DNA of 64,000 nt from NCBI RefSeq assembly GCF_029028005.1, contig NZ_JAOTPO010000001.1:248001-312000 (forward strand), in the 5' to 3' direction. The translations under genes and the position numbers were made by a program. The DNA is from Alkalihalobacterium chitinilyticum. GTDB taxonomy: Bacteria; Bacillota; Bacilli; Bacillales; Bacillaceae_F. Shown in pieces: positions 17,156 through 26,782 of this stretch. Position 1 is the first letter of the stretch. Each line of letters starts with the position of its first letter. The notes below the pieces were generated by a model. The model worked only from the letters and a program-made list of their open reading frames with translations. It did no database searches and was not told the DNA's origin.

Positions 17156-17503
17156 CTATACATCTAGTAAACACGCAGAATAAAAGTCTTTTGTATCCTT
17201 ATTTGGTTTAAGAGTGCCCGTAATTCTTTCTTGAACAGCCTGGAGCATTTGTTTACCAATTCCCTCGTCACGAAAAGACGGGTTTACACAAACGTGGCAT
17301 AATTCGAAATCTCCATCACCGTCTTCATATATACCAATTACACCTACAATATCTTCTTCTTTCCATAAAAATAATTGCCATCTGTCATCATGTTCATATT
17401 TCTCTATTGTTTCTTGTAACGCTTTAATTTGTTTTTGCTTCGGCATATACGATAATAGCCCCATCGCAATCTTTTTGTAAGTAGATTTATATTTTATTAG
17501 CAT
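17156..17503 (-). CDS. ribT: RibT, GNAT-family acetyltransferase
   Basis: A 115-residue GNAT protein with the acetyl-CoA site in VNPSFRDEGIGKQMLQAVQE (about residues 73-92). RibT sits at the end of the rib operon in bacilli, but its substrate is not known. Here it is separated from ribH by 360 bases that hold a terminator, so it probably depends on readthrough or its own promoter. Confidence 0.82.
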   Translation of the reverse strand: MLIKYKSTYKKIAMGLLSYMPKQKQIKALQETIEKYEHDDRWQLFLWKEEDIVGVIGIYEDGDGDFELCHVCVNPSFRDEGIGKQMLQAVQERITGTLKPNKDTKDFYSACLLDV

Positions 17504-17720
17504 ATCAATCCCTCTTTAATCATTCTAGATCTGTGATGCGTAAGCTATCAAACTAAATTTTATCACATTCTCATAAGATATTGTGTGTTGTTTATGAAAA
17601 TTTAGATAAACGTTACTTATAAAATATGTCAATTCGATAAAAATGTTAATAGGTTAAAGGTAGTTTTTTGTCAAAATACCGACTAAATTTTAAATTCTGG
17701 TACCCCTCTTTTTAAAATCA

Positions 17721-17758
17721 AACAAAAGAGAGCATAGCAGTATCACCGCTACACTCTC
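17721..17758 (-). terminator. Terminator of the rib operon
   Basis: Read leftward: GAGAG, TAGC, a loop, GCTA, CTCTC (outer arms 17728-17732 with 17754-17758) followed by TTTTGTTTG. It is 105 bases after ribH. Confidence 0.75.
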
Positions 17759-17775
17759 CATTCCATCACCTTGTA

Positions 17776-17852
17776 TAGTAAGGCCGTATTACCGATTATT
17801 AAAGTTCAGCCTGGCCTTAGGTAAGTCGATGCTTACACAATTAACGATTGTG
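17776..17852 (-). other. Structured 3' untranslated region after ribH
   Basis: Three adjacent hairpins lie between the ribH stop and the operon terminator: CACAAT/ATTGTG (17836-17841, 17847-17852), GTAAG/CTTAC (17821-17825, 17832-17836) and TAAGGCC/GGCCTTA (17779-17785, 17813-17819). The rest of the 17504-17863 gap holds the terminator and an AT-rich ribT upstream region. No known RNA family was recognised. Confidence 0.4.
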
Positions 17853-17863
17853 ATGTTGCCACC

Positions 17864-18334
17864 TTATTGATTAAACGCACGATTTAAATTTGCCATTTCA
17901 ATTGCAGCCGTTGCAGCTTCCCAACCTTTATTTCCTGCTTTAGTCCCTGCTCTTTCGATTGCTTGTTCAATCGTATCCGTTGTTAATACTCCAAAAATAA
18001 CAGGGATCCCTGTTTGAAGGGACAAACTTGATACACCTTTTGCAGCTTCATTACAAACGAAATCAAAGTGAGGTGTTGCACCGCGGATGACCGTACCAAG
18101 TGTAATAACAGCGTCATATTTACCTGTTTCAGCCATTTTTTTAGCTGCTAATGGAATTTCAAAAGCTCCAGGTACCCAAGCAATATCTACATCTTCCTCA
18201 GAAAGACCGTGACGTTTAAGTGCATCTTCAGCACCGCCTAACAACTTGCTCGTAATAAATTCATTAAAACGTCCAACAACGATTCCTACTTTAAGACCTG
18301 AACCTACTAAATTTCCTTCAAATACTTTACCCAT
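17864..18334 (-). CDS. ribH: RibH, lumazine synthase (riboflavin synthase beta)
   Basis: A 156-residue 6,7-dimethyl-8-ribityllumazine synthase: [58 protein letters not shown] (catalytic His) and [14 protein letters not shown]. It condenses the ribAB product with the ribD product and forms a 60-mer shell around RibE in bacilli. The second ATG was preferred because AGGAGG is only two bases from the first. Last gene of ribD-ribE-ribBA-ribH. Confidence 0.95.
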   Translation of the reverse strand: MGKVFEGNLVGSGLKVGIVVGRFNEFITSKLLGGAEDALKRHGLSEEDVDIAWVPGAFEIPLAAKKMAETGKYDAVITLGTVIRGATPHFDFVCNEAAKGVSSLSLQTGIPVIFGVLTTDTIEQAIERAGTKAGNKGWEAATAAIEMANLNRAFNQ

Positions 18335-18450
18335 TTTCATTTCCTCCTTATTATGTATGAGAAGGGGATGAATTCCCCTTCCTTCTTCTTTTAAATTTTA
18401 GTGAAAATTACCCATGTACCTAAAAATATTCTTTAACTAAATATATAAAT

Positions 18451-19644
18451 CTAAAAATGAAGCATATGTCCTAATTTTTCATGCTTGGTTTTCAAATATC
18501 CTTCATTATTAGCATTGTGCGGCAACTGAAGCGGAACTCTGTCCACAACCTCAAGACCATAACCCGCTAACCCCTTTATTTTCCTTGGGTTATTCGTCAA
18601 TAAATTCATTTTTGTAATACCTAATTCACGTAAGATTTGTGCACCAATACCGTATTCCCGGAGATCAGGGGCAAAACCTAATTTTAAGTTGGCTTCTACT
18701 GTGTCGTATCCTTCTTCTTGCAACTTGTATGCTTTCAATTTATTGATAAGTCCAATTCCGCGCCCTTCTTGACGCATGTAGAGAAGTACCCCTCTACCTT
18801 CTTGCTCAATCTGCGCTAAAGCTGCATGAAGCTGAGGACCACAATCACAACGATGTGAACCAAACACATCACCGGTTAAACACTCAGAATGAACCCGAAC
18901 TAACGTAGGTACATCTGGAATAATTTCACCTTTAACTAGTGCAATATTTTCTTTGCCATCTAAAACATTGGTATATCCAATGGCTTTAAAGTCACCGAAT
19001 TCAGTAGGTAAATTAATTTCAACTTCTCTTTCCACTAACTTGTCTTTACGATGACGATATTCAATTAAATCTTTAATTGTAATCATTTTCAGTTCATGTT
19101 CATCTGCGATCTTTCGTAAATCAGGTACACGTGCCATCGTGCCATCGTCTTTTATAATTTCACAAATAACGCCTGCTGGCTTTGCACCTGAAAGTCGAGC
19201 TAAGTCAACCGCTGCTTCGGTATGCCCAGCACGTCTTAAAACTCCCCCATCTTTTGCAACTAACGGGAAGATATGACCTGGTCGTTTAAAATGATGTTTC
19301 TTTGTTTCATCATCAATTAAAGCTTGAACTGTAACTGATCTCTCATGCGCACTAATACCTGTCGTAGTTGTATGGTGATCAATACTAACTGTAAAAGCTG
19401 TCCCATGCGGATCCGTATTATGATCGACCATCGGGAAAAGATCTAACTGTTTTGCTCGCTCTTCTGTAATAGGAGTACAAACTAAACCTCTTCCATACTT
19501 AATCATAAAATTTATGACTTCTGGAGTCGTTTTCTCTGCTAGTGATACAAAATCACCTTCATTTTCACGGTCCTCGTCGTCACAAACGATAACAACTCGA
19601 CCTTGCATTAATTCATAAATGGCTTCTTCAATTGGATCAAACAT
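18451..19644 (-). CDS. ribBA: RibBA, DHBP synthase / GTP cyclohydrolase II
   Basis: A 397-residue bifunctional enzyme. Residues 1-200 are 3,4-dihydroxy-2-butanone 4-phosphate synthase ([27 protein letters not shown]). Residues 205-397 are GTP cyclohydrolase II with the zinc cysteines in [17 protein letters not shown] and the RQEGRGIGL loop. It provides both starting compounds for riboflavin. In B. subtilis the gene is called ribA. GGGGGGAAA precedes the ATG. Confidence 0.95.
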   Translation of the reverse strand: MFDPIEEAIYELMQGRVVIVCDDEDRENEGDFVSLAEKTTPEVINFMIKYGRGLVCTPITEERAKQLDLFPMVDHNTDPHGTAFTVSIDHHTTTTGISAHERSVTVQALIDDETKKHHFKRPGHIFPLVAKDGGVLRRAGHTEAAVDLARLSGAKPAGVICEIIKDDGTMARVPDLRKIADEHELKMITIKDLIEYRHRKDKLVEREVEINLPTEFGDFKAIGYTNVLDGKENIALVKGEIIPDVPTLVRVHSECLTGDVFGSHRCDCGPQLHAALAQIEQEGRGVLLYMRQEGRGIGLINKLKAYKLQEEGYDTVEANLKLGFAPDLREYGIGAQILRELGITKMNLLTNNPRKIKGLAGYGLEVVDRVPLQLPHNANNEGYLKTKHEKLGHMLHF

Positions 19645-19659
19645 GACTTTCCCCCCTTT

Positions 19660-20313
19660 TTATTTAAAACCATGCTCTTCTAAAAAGCTTTCTGTAAGAG
19701 AATTATTCGTTCCTTGTTGTGGCACCCTTGCAGTAATAAACTGTTCAATATATTTTCCTACGATATCACACTCGATATTAACAATATCCCCCGGATGCTT
19801 TGCACCTATGACGGTTTCACTTAAAGTGTGTGGAATAATTGAAACCGTAAAAGAAGTTTCATCGACTCCAAAAACCGTTAAACTAGTTCCGTCAACTGCA
19901 ATTGAACCTTTGTATAGAACATATCTCCTTAATTCAGGAGCTATTTCAACTTGAAAATATACAGCATTGTCAACTGCTTCACGCTTTTTAATTTTTCCGA
20001 CTCCATCCACATGACCTGATACAAAATGGCCACCGAATCGACCGTTTGCAGCCATGGCACGTTCTAAGTTCACCTTTGAGCCTCGTTGCAAAGTCTTCAA
20101 ACTTGTACTTCTAACCGTTTCCGGCATGAGATCAACCGTAAATTTATGATTATCAAATGATGTAACCGTTAAGCACACACCATTTACCGCAATGCTATCA
20201 CCTAAATGTACATCCTTTAAAATTTCATCGGCTTGGATAGTCATAACAACAGCTTCATTATTTTGTCGGATATTTTCAATCGTACCTAACTCTTCGATAA
20301 TTCCAGTAAACAT
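19660..20313 (-). CDS. ribE: RibE, riboflavin synthase alpha chain
   Basis: A 217-residue protein with two similar beta-barrel halves: MFTGIIEELG at the start, GVCLTVTSFDNHKFTVDLMPET in half one and DGTSLTVFGVDETSFTVSIIP in half two. It dismutates two lumazines to riboflavin. It starts two bases after ribD ends and is 15 bases before ribBA. B. subtilis literature also names it ribB. Confidence 0.95.
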   Translation of the reverse strand: MFTGIIEELGTIENIRQNNEAVVMTIQADEILKDVHLGDSIAVNGVCLTVTSFDNHKFTVDLMPETVRSTSLKTLQRGSKVNLERAMAANGRFGGHFVSGHVDGVGKIKKREAVDNAVYFQVEIAPELRRYVLYKGSIAVDGTSLTVFGVDETSFTVSIIPHTLSETVIGAKHPGDIVNIECDIVGKYIEQFITARVPQQGTNNSLTESFLEEHGFK

Positions 20314-20314
20314 A

Positions 20315-21403
20315 TTATCTTGCCCCCTTTGGTATAGAAGTAATTTTTATGTCAGGGCCTATTTGCTCAACTTTCAAGAAATCAAGTTCTAATACTTCAG
20401 ACATCGCTGTGAAGCCTTCACCACCAAAAGAACTCGGTGCCGACATTCCTCCAATTAGTTTAGGAGCGATATAAGTTATTACTTGATTAACTGCTCGCTC
20501 TTTTAAAAAGCTAGAATTTACAGTTGCTCCACCCTCGACAAACAAAGACGTAATTCCTTTATCTCCTAATGTATCTAAAAGTTTTTCAATTTCAATGTTG
20601 TCCCCTAATGACAGAACCGTAACACCTAATTGTTCTAGTTGTTCTTTTTTTATATTGTCCGCACAATCAGTTGTGAAAATCCATGTATTTGAGCTAGTAT
20701 CCGTCACAACGGTGGAATGAAGTGGAGTACGCAATTTAGAGTCTAAAATAACTCGAATTGGGTTTTTACCTCCATTTGGGATCCTAGTCGTTAAACTTGG
20801 ATTGTCCGCTATTACTGTTCCAACACCAACTAGGATGGCATCATGCGTGTGTCTAAGGTAATGAACGTCCTCTCTAGCCTCACTACTTGTAATCCACTTA
20901 CTATCCCCAGTAACTGTCGCTATCTTACCATCAAGACTTACTGCAGATTTTAACGTTACAAAAGGCTTATTCGTCTTTATAAAGTGGTAAAAGACTTCAT
21001 TTAATTCATCGGCCTCTTTTTTCATTAAACCTACTTCTACTTCTATTCCTGCATTCCTTAACTTCTCTATCCCTCTTCCACTCACCTTTGGATTGGGATC
21101 AGTTGCAGCAATAACCACTCGCTTTATGTGAGATTTTATAATTAAGTCTGCACAAGGCGGGGTTCTTCCATGATGACTGCAGGGCTCAAGGGTTACATAA
21201 ATCGTTGCCCCTTCTGCTTTCGTTCCCGCCATCCGAATGGCATGAACCTCAGCGTGAGCTTCACCTGCTTTCAGATGCGCTCCCATTCCAATAACTTGTC
21301 CATCTTTTACTACTACAGCTCCGACTAATGGATTTGGAGTCGTTTGCCCTTGTGCCGAACGAGCGATTTGTATGGCAAGTTCCATATACTGTCGATCATT
21401 CAT
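20315..21403 (-). CDS. ribD: RibD, bifunctional deaminase/reductase
   Basis: A 362-residue enzyme. The N-terminal cytidine-deaminase-like domain has HAEVHAIRMAG and PCSHHGRTPPCADLI zinc ligands; the C-terminal reductase domain (from about 145, FVTLKSAVSLDGKIATVTG) uses NADPH. It performs steps two and three of riboflavin synthesis. First gene of the operon, 360 bases from the FMN riboswitch. GAGGCTGG precedes the ATG. Confidence 0.95.
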   Translation of the reverse strand: MNDRQYMELAIQIARSAQGQTTPNPLVGAVVVKDGQVIGMGAHLKAGEAHAEVHAIRMAGTKAEGATIYVTLEPCSHHGRTPPCADLIIKSHIKRVVIAATDPNPKVSGRGIEKLRNAGIEVEVGLMKKEADELNEVFYHFIKTNKPFVTLKSAVSLDGKIATVTGDSKWITSSEAREDVHYLRHTHDAILVGVGTVIADNPSLTTRIPNGGKNPIRVILDSKLRTPLHSTVVTDTSSNTWIFTTDCADNIKKEQLEQLGVTVLSLGDNIEIEKLLDTLGDKGITSLFVEGGATVNSSFLKERAVNQVITYIAPKLIGGMSAPSSFGGEGFTAMSEVLELDFLKVEQIGPDIKITSIPKGAR

Positions 21404-21429
21404 CGTTCCAGCCTCTTTCTATCATGTAA

Positions 21430-21540
21430 TAATTAGAAAAGCGCAAGGTGCCTGCTTATCGGCGACAAGCGCTGGACCGAAGCGACCTCGAGCCGATGGC
21501 ACCTGAAGCTAGACATCTCCGCATTTTATATTTCTTAGCA
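21430..21540. repeat. Interspersed repeat, medium copy in the rib leader
   Basis: Begins AGAAAAGCGCAAG and ends AGCTAGACATCTCCGCATTTTATATTT, the same ends as the repeats at 4988 and 51815. It contains its own inverted pieces (GGTGCC/GGCACC). It lies between the riboswitch terminator and the ribD ribosome site, so it is part of the leader RNA. Confidence 0.65.
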
Positions 21541-21544
21541 TTTA

Positions 21545-21629
21545 ACAAAAAAGAGGCGCCCCTAATCCATCTGATCATACTAGCTTTCACTTAAAAGTTA
21601 GTATGATCCAGACTTTGGGACAGCCTCTT
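21545..21629 (-). terminator. Riboswitch-linked terminator of the rib leader
   Basis: An outer AAGAGGC/GCCTCTT stem (21551-21557 with 21623-21629) encloses a perfect 10-bp inner stem (21573-21582 with 21599-21608). Leftward it ends in TTTTTTGTTAAA. It is about 130 bases after the FMN aptamer and would be the expression platform or a leader terminator. Confidence 0.65.
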
Positions 21630-21761
21630 TATATAAGAATTCGAAAGAAAAGACATCACTAAATAAACGTTCGTATAAGTGTACAAAAAACAGAAAAAGG
21701 TTTTAGCAATTTCCAAAAATAAGCAGATTCCACCTCTGTACATATACGCGCTCTTCTCTTC

Positions 21762-21905
21762 CTTCTCCCATCCAGACTATCACTGTCGGCCCTGGAGTTT
21801 CACCAGATCCACCGTTATGAGCATTCTCCATAACGGGTCACGGACTAAGAAACAAATCGTTTCATCACCGCCGGTAGGGAATTTCACCCTGCCCCGAAGG
21901 AATAT
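21762..21905 (-). ncRNA. FMN riboswitch (RFN element)
   Basis: The minus strand carries the conserved RFN blocks in order: TTCGGGGCAGGGTGAAATTC, CCGGCGGT, AGTCCGTGACCC, GGTGGATCTGGTGAAACTCC, AGGGCCGACAGT and GTCTGGATGGGAGAAG. It binds FMN and shuts down the rib operon when flavin is plentiful. Confidence 0.95.
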
Positions 21906-21981
21906 ATTGAAAACCTATTCATTTTCTAAATTGTATCCTTAAATAATAAGTTTCGTCAACTAAAAGATATTCAGAACGAAG

Positions 21982-22017
21982 AAGAGGCTGACTCTAATGA
22001 GTCAACCTCTTTTTTTT
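21982..22017. terminator. Hairpin after ppiB
   Basis: A 13-bp stem with one mismatch (21982-21994 with 21999-22011), loop TAAT. The T run is on the plus strand and overlaps the ppiB stop; leftward it is followed only by TCTTCTTCG. It probably ends ppiB and also blocks antisense transcription. Confidence 0.65.
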
Positions 22018-22450
22018 ACTCTTCCCAAACTTTCACTTCAGACATTACATCACCTTGATGAATGCGTAATACAGTATCCATTCCCTCTACTACTTGACCG
22101 AACACAGTATGTACACCATCTAAATGAGGTTGTGGTTCATGTACGATGAAGAACTGACTGCTTCCAGTGTCTTTCCCTGCATGCGCCATTGATAAAGATC
22201 CAGCGACATGCTTATGTGGGTTACCTTCTGTTTCACATTTAATCGTTTTACCACTCCCACCCGTACCATTACCAGTTGGGCAGCCACCTTGTGCTACGAA
22301 ACCAGGAATAACACGGTGAAACGTTAAACCATTATAAAACCCTTTGTTTGCTAACTCTTCAAAATTTGCAACAGTGTTTGGTGCTTCCTCTGAGAATAAT
22401 TCAAAAATGATTTGTTCCCCATTTTCAAATTTGAAGCTTCCTTTTTTCAT
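22016..22450 (-). CDS. ppiB: PpiB, cyclophilin-type peptidyl-prolyl isomerase
   Basis: A 144-residue cytosolic cyclophilin with the catalytic [13 protein letters not shown] (Arg), [17 protein letters not shown] and [12 protein letters not shown] motifs. It speeds cis-trans isomerisation of prolyl bonds in protein folding. No signal peptide is present. AGGAGGACA precedes the ATG. It lies alone between the rib leader and bioY. Confidence 0.93.
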   Translation of the reverse strand: MKKGSFKFENGEQIIFELFSEEAPNTVANFEELANKGFYNGLTFHRVIPGFVAQGGCPTGNGTGGSGKTIKCETEGNPHKHVAGSLSMAHAGKDTGSSQFFIVHEPQPHLDGVHTVFGQVVEGMDTVLRIHQGDVMSEVKVWEE

Positions 22451-22545
22451 TATGTATGTCCTCCTAAATGTTTAATTTCACATTCGCTTCATTTTACTAT
22501 AAAACGAACCTAATGTGAAATTTTTCACTGGAGACTGTTGTTTAC

Positions 22546-23130
22546 TTAAGCCGCACGTTGCTTTTGAGTTAACCTTGTTCGTTTAACCGCTTTATACATA
22601 CGAGGCGAAATCACAGCTGCAAAGACTGCTACAGCGATATCCAACGGTAAATAGAGCAGCATCCAGGACCAAGCAACAAGATAACTAAAGCCTTCATGCG
22701 TCTCCAACCAGAAAAGGAATGCCACGTACATCCAATGTGTTCCAATAACATAATTCAAGATTACACCTATAAAAGAAGCCATAAAAAACGTTGGTAACTT
22801 AGGATTTACTTTAGCCTCAACCAGTTTTCCAGCTGCATATGCCACAAAAATAAACGAGACAACAAATCCAAATGTTGGTCCTAGTAGTGTGGCAAACCCA
22901 CCCTTAAATTGAGCAAACACAGGTACACCAATCAGACCAACTACCATATAAGCAGTCATCGATATTGCTGCAAGTCGACTTCCCAATAACACCCCTGCAA
23001 ATATCGCAAATAAAAGTTGTAAAGTGATAGGAACTCCACCAATCGTTAAGTAAGGTGCAACATTTGCACCGATTGCCATTAAAGCCACAAATAAACCAGC
23101 AATTGAGATATCAATGGGTCTTAGCTTCAT
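22546..23130 (-). CDS. bioY: BioY, biotin-specific ECF transporter subunit
   Basis: A 194-residue membrane protein with six predicted segments. GGVPITLQLLFAIFAGVLLG and the SFIFVAYAAGKLVE region are typical of BioY, the biotin-binding S component that works with a shared EcfA/EcfT energising module or alone. The ATG at 23130 follows AAGGTGAT; an in-frame ATG at 23148 overlaps that site. Divergent from bioD, with a BirA-type operator upstream. Confidence 0.92.
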   Translation of the reverse strand: MKLRPIDISIAGLFVALMAIGANVAPYLTIGGVPITLQLLFAIFAGVLLGSRLAAISMTAYMVVGLIGVPVFAQFKGGFATLLGPTFGFVVSFIFVAYAAGKLVEAKVNPKLPTFFMASFIGVILNYVIGTHWMYVAFLFWLETHEGFSYLVAWSWMLLYLPLDIAVAVFAAVISPRMYKAVKRTRLTQKQRAA

Positions 23131-23181
23131 TTCATCATCACCTTCCATTTTATAGTAATAATAATCTAGTGTTTTTTAATA

Positions 23182-23211
23182 TGTCAACTGTTATTTTTAA
23201 TATAGTTTACA
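23182..23211 (-). promoter_or_regulatory. BirA operator for bioY
   Basis: TGTCAAC (23182-23188), 16 bases, GTTTACA (23205-23211): the two-part BirA repressor site. It lies about 50 bases upstream of the bioY start. Confidence 0.75.
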
Positions 23212-23284
23212 ATATAAAGAATTTGAATTATCCAATAGTAAAACCATAAAATTTACATTTGTTGTTGAATTTTTACAAATTTAA

Positions 23285-23314
23285 TGTTAACCTTTCTAAT
23301 AAAATTAGTTTACC
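23285..23314 (+). promoter_or_regulatory. BirA operator for bioD-bioA
   Basis: TGTTAAC (23285-23291), 16 bases, GTTTACC (23308-23314). Half-sites and spacing match the bioY operator. It ends 22 bases before the bioD start. Confidence 0.8.
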
Positions 23315-23336
23315 ATTATGATAGGAAGGTGAATTT

Positions 23337-24080
23337 ATGGCTGGTTTTTTTATAACAGGAACTGATACTGATGTAGGAAAGACAATCGTAACTGGCTTAA
23401 TTTCGGCTGCTTTAAACAAAAGAGGCACAAATACAATTCCTTATAAACCGGTTCAAAGCGGGTCGTTTTTTCGGGAGAACCAACTTTATGCTCCAGATGT
23501 TGATACATACGAAAAGATGAATAATAAGGCCTTTCCTCAAAGTTCTACATACTTACTCGAAGCCCCTGTTTCTCCTCACCTTGCAGCACGTTGGGATACC
23601 GTTACGGTCAAAGAGGACAAAATTTACACTGATTATCTCCATCTATCTAATGCATGCGATTGTATTCTTGTAGAAGGTGCTGGCGGTGTAGCTGTGCCGA
23701 TTATCGATGAAAATTATTGTGTGTCTGATTTAATGAAGGATCTTAAACTACCTGTGATTGTTGTTGCAAGAGCAGGCTTAGGGACCATCAATCATACAAC
23801 TCTAACAGTTCATTACATACGACAACTTGGACTTCCCATAACAGGAATTATAATGAATGGGTTTGAAAATAGTGAAAAACAAGCACAACAAGAAAATGTA
23901 AACATGATTGAAAAAATGACGAATGTACCGGTTATAGGGCAACTGCCGTTCGTTCAAAAAATAGAACAATTCCTTGATAACGAAGAACTTATACTTAGTT
24001 TAATTGAACAAATAAATATTGAATTTCTTATTAAAATGTGGAGGGAACAAACAAATGAACGAAGCAAACAATTGGGTTGA
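23337..24080 (+). CDS. bioD: BioD, dethiobiotin synthetase
   Basis: A 247-residue ATP-dependent carboxylase. The P-loop reads [13 protein letters not shown] (residues 8-20) and [13 protein letters not shown] holds the second Mg/ATP loop. It closes the ureido ring of dethiobiotin. AGGAAGGTGAA precedes the ATG. Its last 26 bases overlap bioA, so the two are coupled. bioB and bioF are absent from this window. Confidence 0.93.
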   Translation: MAGFFITGTDTDVGKTIVTGLISAALNKRGTNTIPYKPVQSGSFFRENQLYAPDVDTYEKMNNKAFPQSSTYLLEAPVSPHLAARWDTVTVKEDKIYTDYLHLSNACDCILVEGAGGVAVPIIDENYCVSDLMKDLKLPVIVVARAGLGTINHTTLTVHYIRQLGLPITGIIMNGFENSEKQAQQENVNMIEKMTNVPVIGQLPFVQKIEQFLDNEELILSLIEQINIEFLIKMWREQTNERSKQLG

Positions 24081-25413
24081 AAAAAGTAAAAAACATTTAT
24101 GGTTACCATTTACTCAAATGAAAGATTACGAAGAGAATCCTTTAATTATTGCTGAAGGAGAAGGAGTCTATCTTACGGACGTCCATGGAAAGAAATATTT
24201 AGATGGCTATTCCTCGCTATGGCTTAATGTACATGGTCACCGTAAACGAGAAATCGACGAAGCGATTATTGAACAACTACAGAAAATCTCCCATTCTACT
24301 TTGTTAGGTGCTACAAATATACCAGCTACAGAACTAGCTGAAAAATTAGTAGAAATTACACCAGAAAATTTAACTCGTGTTTTTTACTCAGATAGTGGTG
24401 CAGAGGCCGTTGAAATCGCCTTAAAACTAGCATTTCAATACTGGCGAAATCTAGGTCATTCAAGTAAACAAAAATTCGTAACAACAAAGAATGGCTACCA
24501 CGGTGACACTGTCGGGGCCATTAGTGTTGGAGCTGTCGATATTTTCCACACGGTCTATCATCCGCTGATGTTTGATAGTTATAAAGTTTCGTTCCCAAAT
24601 GCATATCGAAATGAACATTCTGATCTTGAGGACGTCAAAAATGAGTGTTTACTTGAAATTGAACAGCTTTTCGCGGAAAAACATGAGGAAATTGCTGCCT
24701 TTATTATTGAAGGTATGATTCAAGGGGCTGGCGGCATGAACGTGATGCCTGACGGTTACTTAAAAGGGATCGAGCAGTTATGTAAAAAATACAACATCCT
24801 TCTCATTGTAGATGAAGTTGCAACTGGATTCGGAAGGACCGGTAAAATGTTTTCTGTAGAACACGAAAACGTCCAGCCTGATTTAATGACAATCGCAAAA
24901 GGAATTACTGGTGGCTACCTTCCTATAGCAGCAACGATGACGAGTGAAAAAGTGTATGAAGCGTTTTATGGAGATTATACGGAATTAAAAACGTTCTTCC
25001 ACGGTCACTCCTATACAGGAAACCAATTAGGGTGCGCTGCCGCCCTAGCAAATTTGGAATTATATAAAAAAGAAGATATTATCAATACGGTACAAAACAA
25101 AGCTGACTTTATAGCTGAAAAATTACAATCCTTACAAGAGCTTGAGCACGTAGGAGACATCCGCCAGTTAGGACTAATGGTTGGTGTTGAACTTGTTAAA
25201 GATAAAGAAACAAAAGAGCCATTTCCATGGGGCGACCGAGTCGGTTATTATGCAACATTGAAAATGAGAGACCTCGGCATGTTGTCTCGCCCATTAGGTG
25301 ATGTAGTCGTATTTATGCCGCCTCTAGCCACTACTTTTGAGGAGCTTGAACAAATGATCACCATTATGAAACAGGCGATAAAAGAAACAACAGAAGTATT
25401 GGCAACTCCATGA
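24055..25413 (+). CDS. bioA: BioA/BioK, diaminopelargonate aminotransferase
   Basis: A 452-residue class III PLP aminotransferase: [53 protein letters not shown] and the PLP lysine in [13 protein letters not shown]. It converts KAPA to DAPA. It looks closer to the B. subtilis enzyme that uses lysine as amino donor (BioK) than to the SAM-dependent one, but this cannot be proven by eye. The ATG at 24055 follows GGAGGG and lies within the end of bioD. Confidence 0.9.
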   Translation: MNEANNWVEKSKKHLWLPFTQMKDYEENPLIIAEGEGVYLTDVHGKKYLDGYSSLWLNVHGHRKREIDEAIIEQLQKISHSTLLGATNIPATELAEKLVEITPENLTRVFYSDSGAEAVEIALKLAFQYWRNLGHSSKQKFVTTKNGYHGDTVGAISVGAVDIFHTVYHPLMFDSYKVSFPNAYRNEHSDLEDVKNECLLEIEQLFAEKHEEIAAFIIEGMIQGAGGMNVMPDGYLKGIEQLCKKYNILLIVDEVATGFGRTGKMFSVEHENVQPDLMTIAKGITGGYLPIAATMTSEKVYEAFYGDYTELKTFFHGHSYTGNQLGCAAALANLELYKKEDIINTVQNKADFIAEKLQSLQELEHVGDIRQLGLMVGVELVKDKETKEPFPWGDRVGYYATLKMRDLGMLSRPLGDVVVFMPPLATTFEELEQMITIMKQAIKETTEVLATP

Positions 25414-25473
25414 ACAACTTATCAATTGTTTAGGTAAGTCTGTTCTATACCCCATATAAAATCACTATAAAAG

Positions 25474-25519
25474 AAAAGGTTGAAGGGCACTAATAAAAAC
25501 CAGTCACCTTCAGCCTTTT
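25474..25519 (+). terminator. Terminator of bioD-bioA
   Basis: An imperfect 16-bp stem (AAAAGGTTGAAGGGCACT with AGTCACCTTCAGCCTTTT) with a 10-nt loop, followed by ATTTTC, between the convergent bioA and the NlpC/P60 gene. Confidence 0.7.
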
Positions 25520-25548
25520 ATTTTCTGTAATATATTATTCCTGTACTT

Positions 25549-26514
25549 TTATGGTAATCTCAGTGTCTGTCCGACATGAATAACCGTTGACTGTAGTTGG
25601 TTTAAATCCATTATAACTTGAACAGTTGTACCATTTTGTGTGGCAATTCTCCATAGACTGTCACCTGACTGCACCGTATATGTTTTAGCTGAAGAAGCCA
25701 AGCTCACTCGTAACGACTGACCCACATGAATAGTCGATGAATTAAGGTTATTCCATTCCATCAATTGATTAACCGTTACATTGTATGTTCTACTAATGGC
25801 CCATAAGCTGTCTCCTGCCCTAACAACATGGACCGTCCCAGAGCTAGTTGGTGCTGAAACATTCGATTCGGGTGGTGCTTGGGTAGGTGCTTGTACTTGT
25901 AATGTTTGACCGACAAAGATAATATCAGAAGTCAATCGGTTCCAATCTCTTAATTGTTGAACGGTAACACCGTGATCTCTTGCAATATGTGATAACGTAT
26001 CACCTGACTTAACCACATATGTTGATCCTGTTCTTGTAGTTTGAGTTGGAGCAGTAGGTTGCTCTGCCGGAATGACTCGACGTGCTGTTACAAACCGCTC
26101 GTTCCAATAGTTTGAAAAAGGGTTTGTAATATGAACACCACGGCTGCTAGAGGCATGGATCATCTCATTATTATTTATGTAAACGGTAAGATGATTAATT
26201 TGCCCATCAAAGTTTGTATCATAAAATAATAAGTCGCCTTTTTGTAATTGTTGTAGAGGTACTTGAACACCAACCCTTGCTTGGTCACGACTGACACGAG
26301 GAAGGGTTATTCCGTGTTCACCAAAGATAGTTGCAGAAAAAGATGAACAGTCAAAACTAGAAGTGTTTCCTAACGGCGCTCCAAATTGATAAGGAGTACC
26401 AATATACCTCTTACCACTTTCTATGATACGATCAGCTAGAGTATGAGAATGGGCAAAAGCCTGTTGCGGTAGTAAAAAAATTAAAGCTACTAATGCAAGT
26501 ATAATTTTTTTCAT
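25549..26514 (-). CDS. NlpC/P60 endopeptidase with three C-terminal LysM domains
   Basis: A 321-residue secreted protein. Residues 1-21 are a signal peptide. The NlpC/P60 domain (about 25-145) has catalytic Cys56 in SSFDCSSFSA, His108 in INHLTVYI and His120. Three LysM repeats follow (about 163-208, 224-270, 276-320), each with a GD(S/T)L turn. It probably cleaves D-Glu-mesoDAP bonds in peptidoglycan while LysM domains hold the wall. In B. subtilis LytE/LytF/CwlS the LysM domains come first, so the order here is reversed. Confidence 0.88.
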   Translation of the reverse strand: MKKIILALVALIFLLPQQAFAHSHTLADRIIESGKRYIGTPYQFGAPLGNTSSFDCSSFSATIFGEHGITLPRVSRDQARVGVQVPLQQLQKGDLLFYDTNFDGQINHLTVYINNNEMIHASSSRGVHITNPFSNYWNERFVTARRVIPAEQPTAPTQTTRTGSTYVVKSGDTLSHIARDHGVTVQQLRDWNRLTSDIIFVGQTLQVQAPTQAPPESNVSAPTSSGTVHVVRAGDSLWAISRTYNVTVNQLMEWNNLNSSTIHVGQSLRVSLASSAKTYTVQSGDSLWRIATQNGTTVQVIMDLNQLQSTVIHVGQTLRLP

Positions 26515-26729
26515 AAATTCGCCTCCTGCCGTCTATCATAAAACGAATTACACTGCAAAACATTAGTAGGTTACTAGATTAACCCCCAAGTTCTACCAGA
26601 TGTTTGCCAAGCTCTTACCATAAGAGAAGAGAAACAAAATAGGAGGAGGCATTCACAGTATCGCAAATAAACAAGAAAATCGGACAATAAAACATCGTAC
26701 GTACAATATAAATAAGGTTTTAGCCTCTA

Positions 26730-26768
26730 AAAAGGAAAAATCCACTCTCATACAACCGTAGAGAGTGG
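26730..26768 (-). terminator. Terminator of lysA
   Basis: A perfect 8-bp stem (26742-26749 with 26761-26768) with an 11-nt loop, followed leftward by ATTTTTCCTTTTT. It is 14 bases after the lysA stop. Confidence 0.8.
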
Positions 26769-26782
26769 GGATCAGAATACTT

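Noticed and set aside
21679-21942. An 87-codon plus-strand frame over the rib leader
   Set aside because: It is antisense to the FMN riboswitch and has no homology I can see.
26641-26760. A basic 36-codon frame after AGGAGGAGG that could be a small spore protein
   Set aside because: It has no ATG, GTG or TTG start (only ATT) and runs into the lysA terminator.
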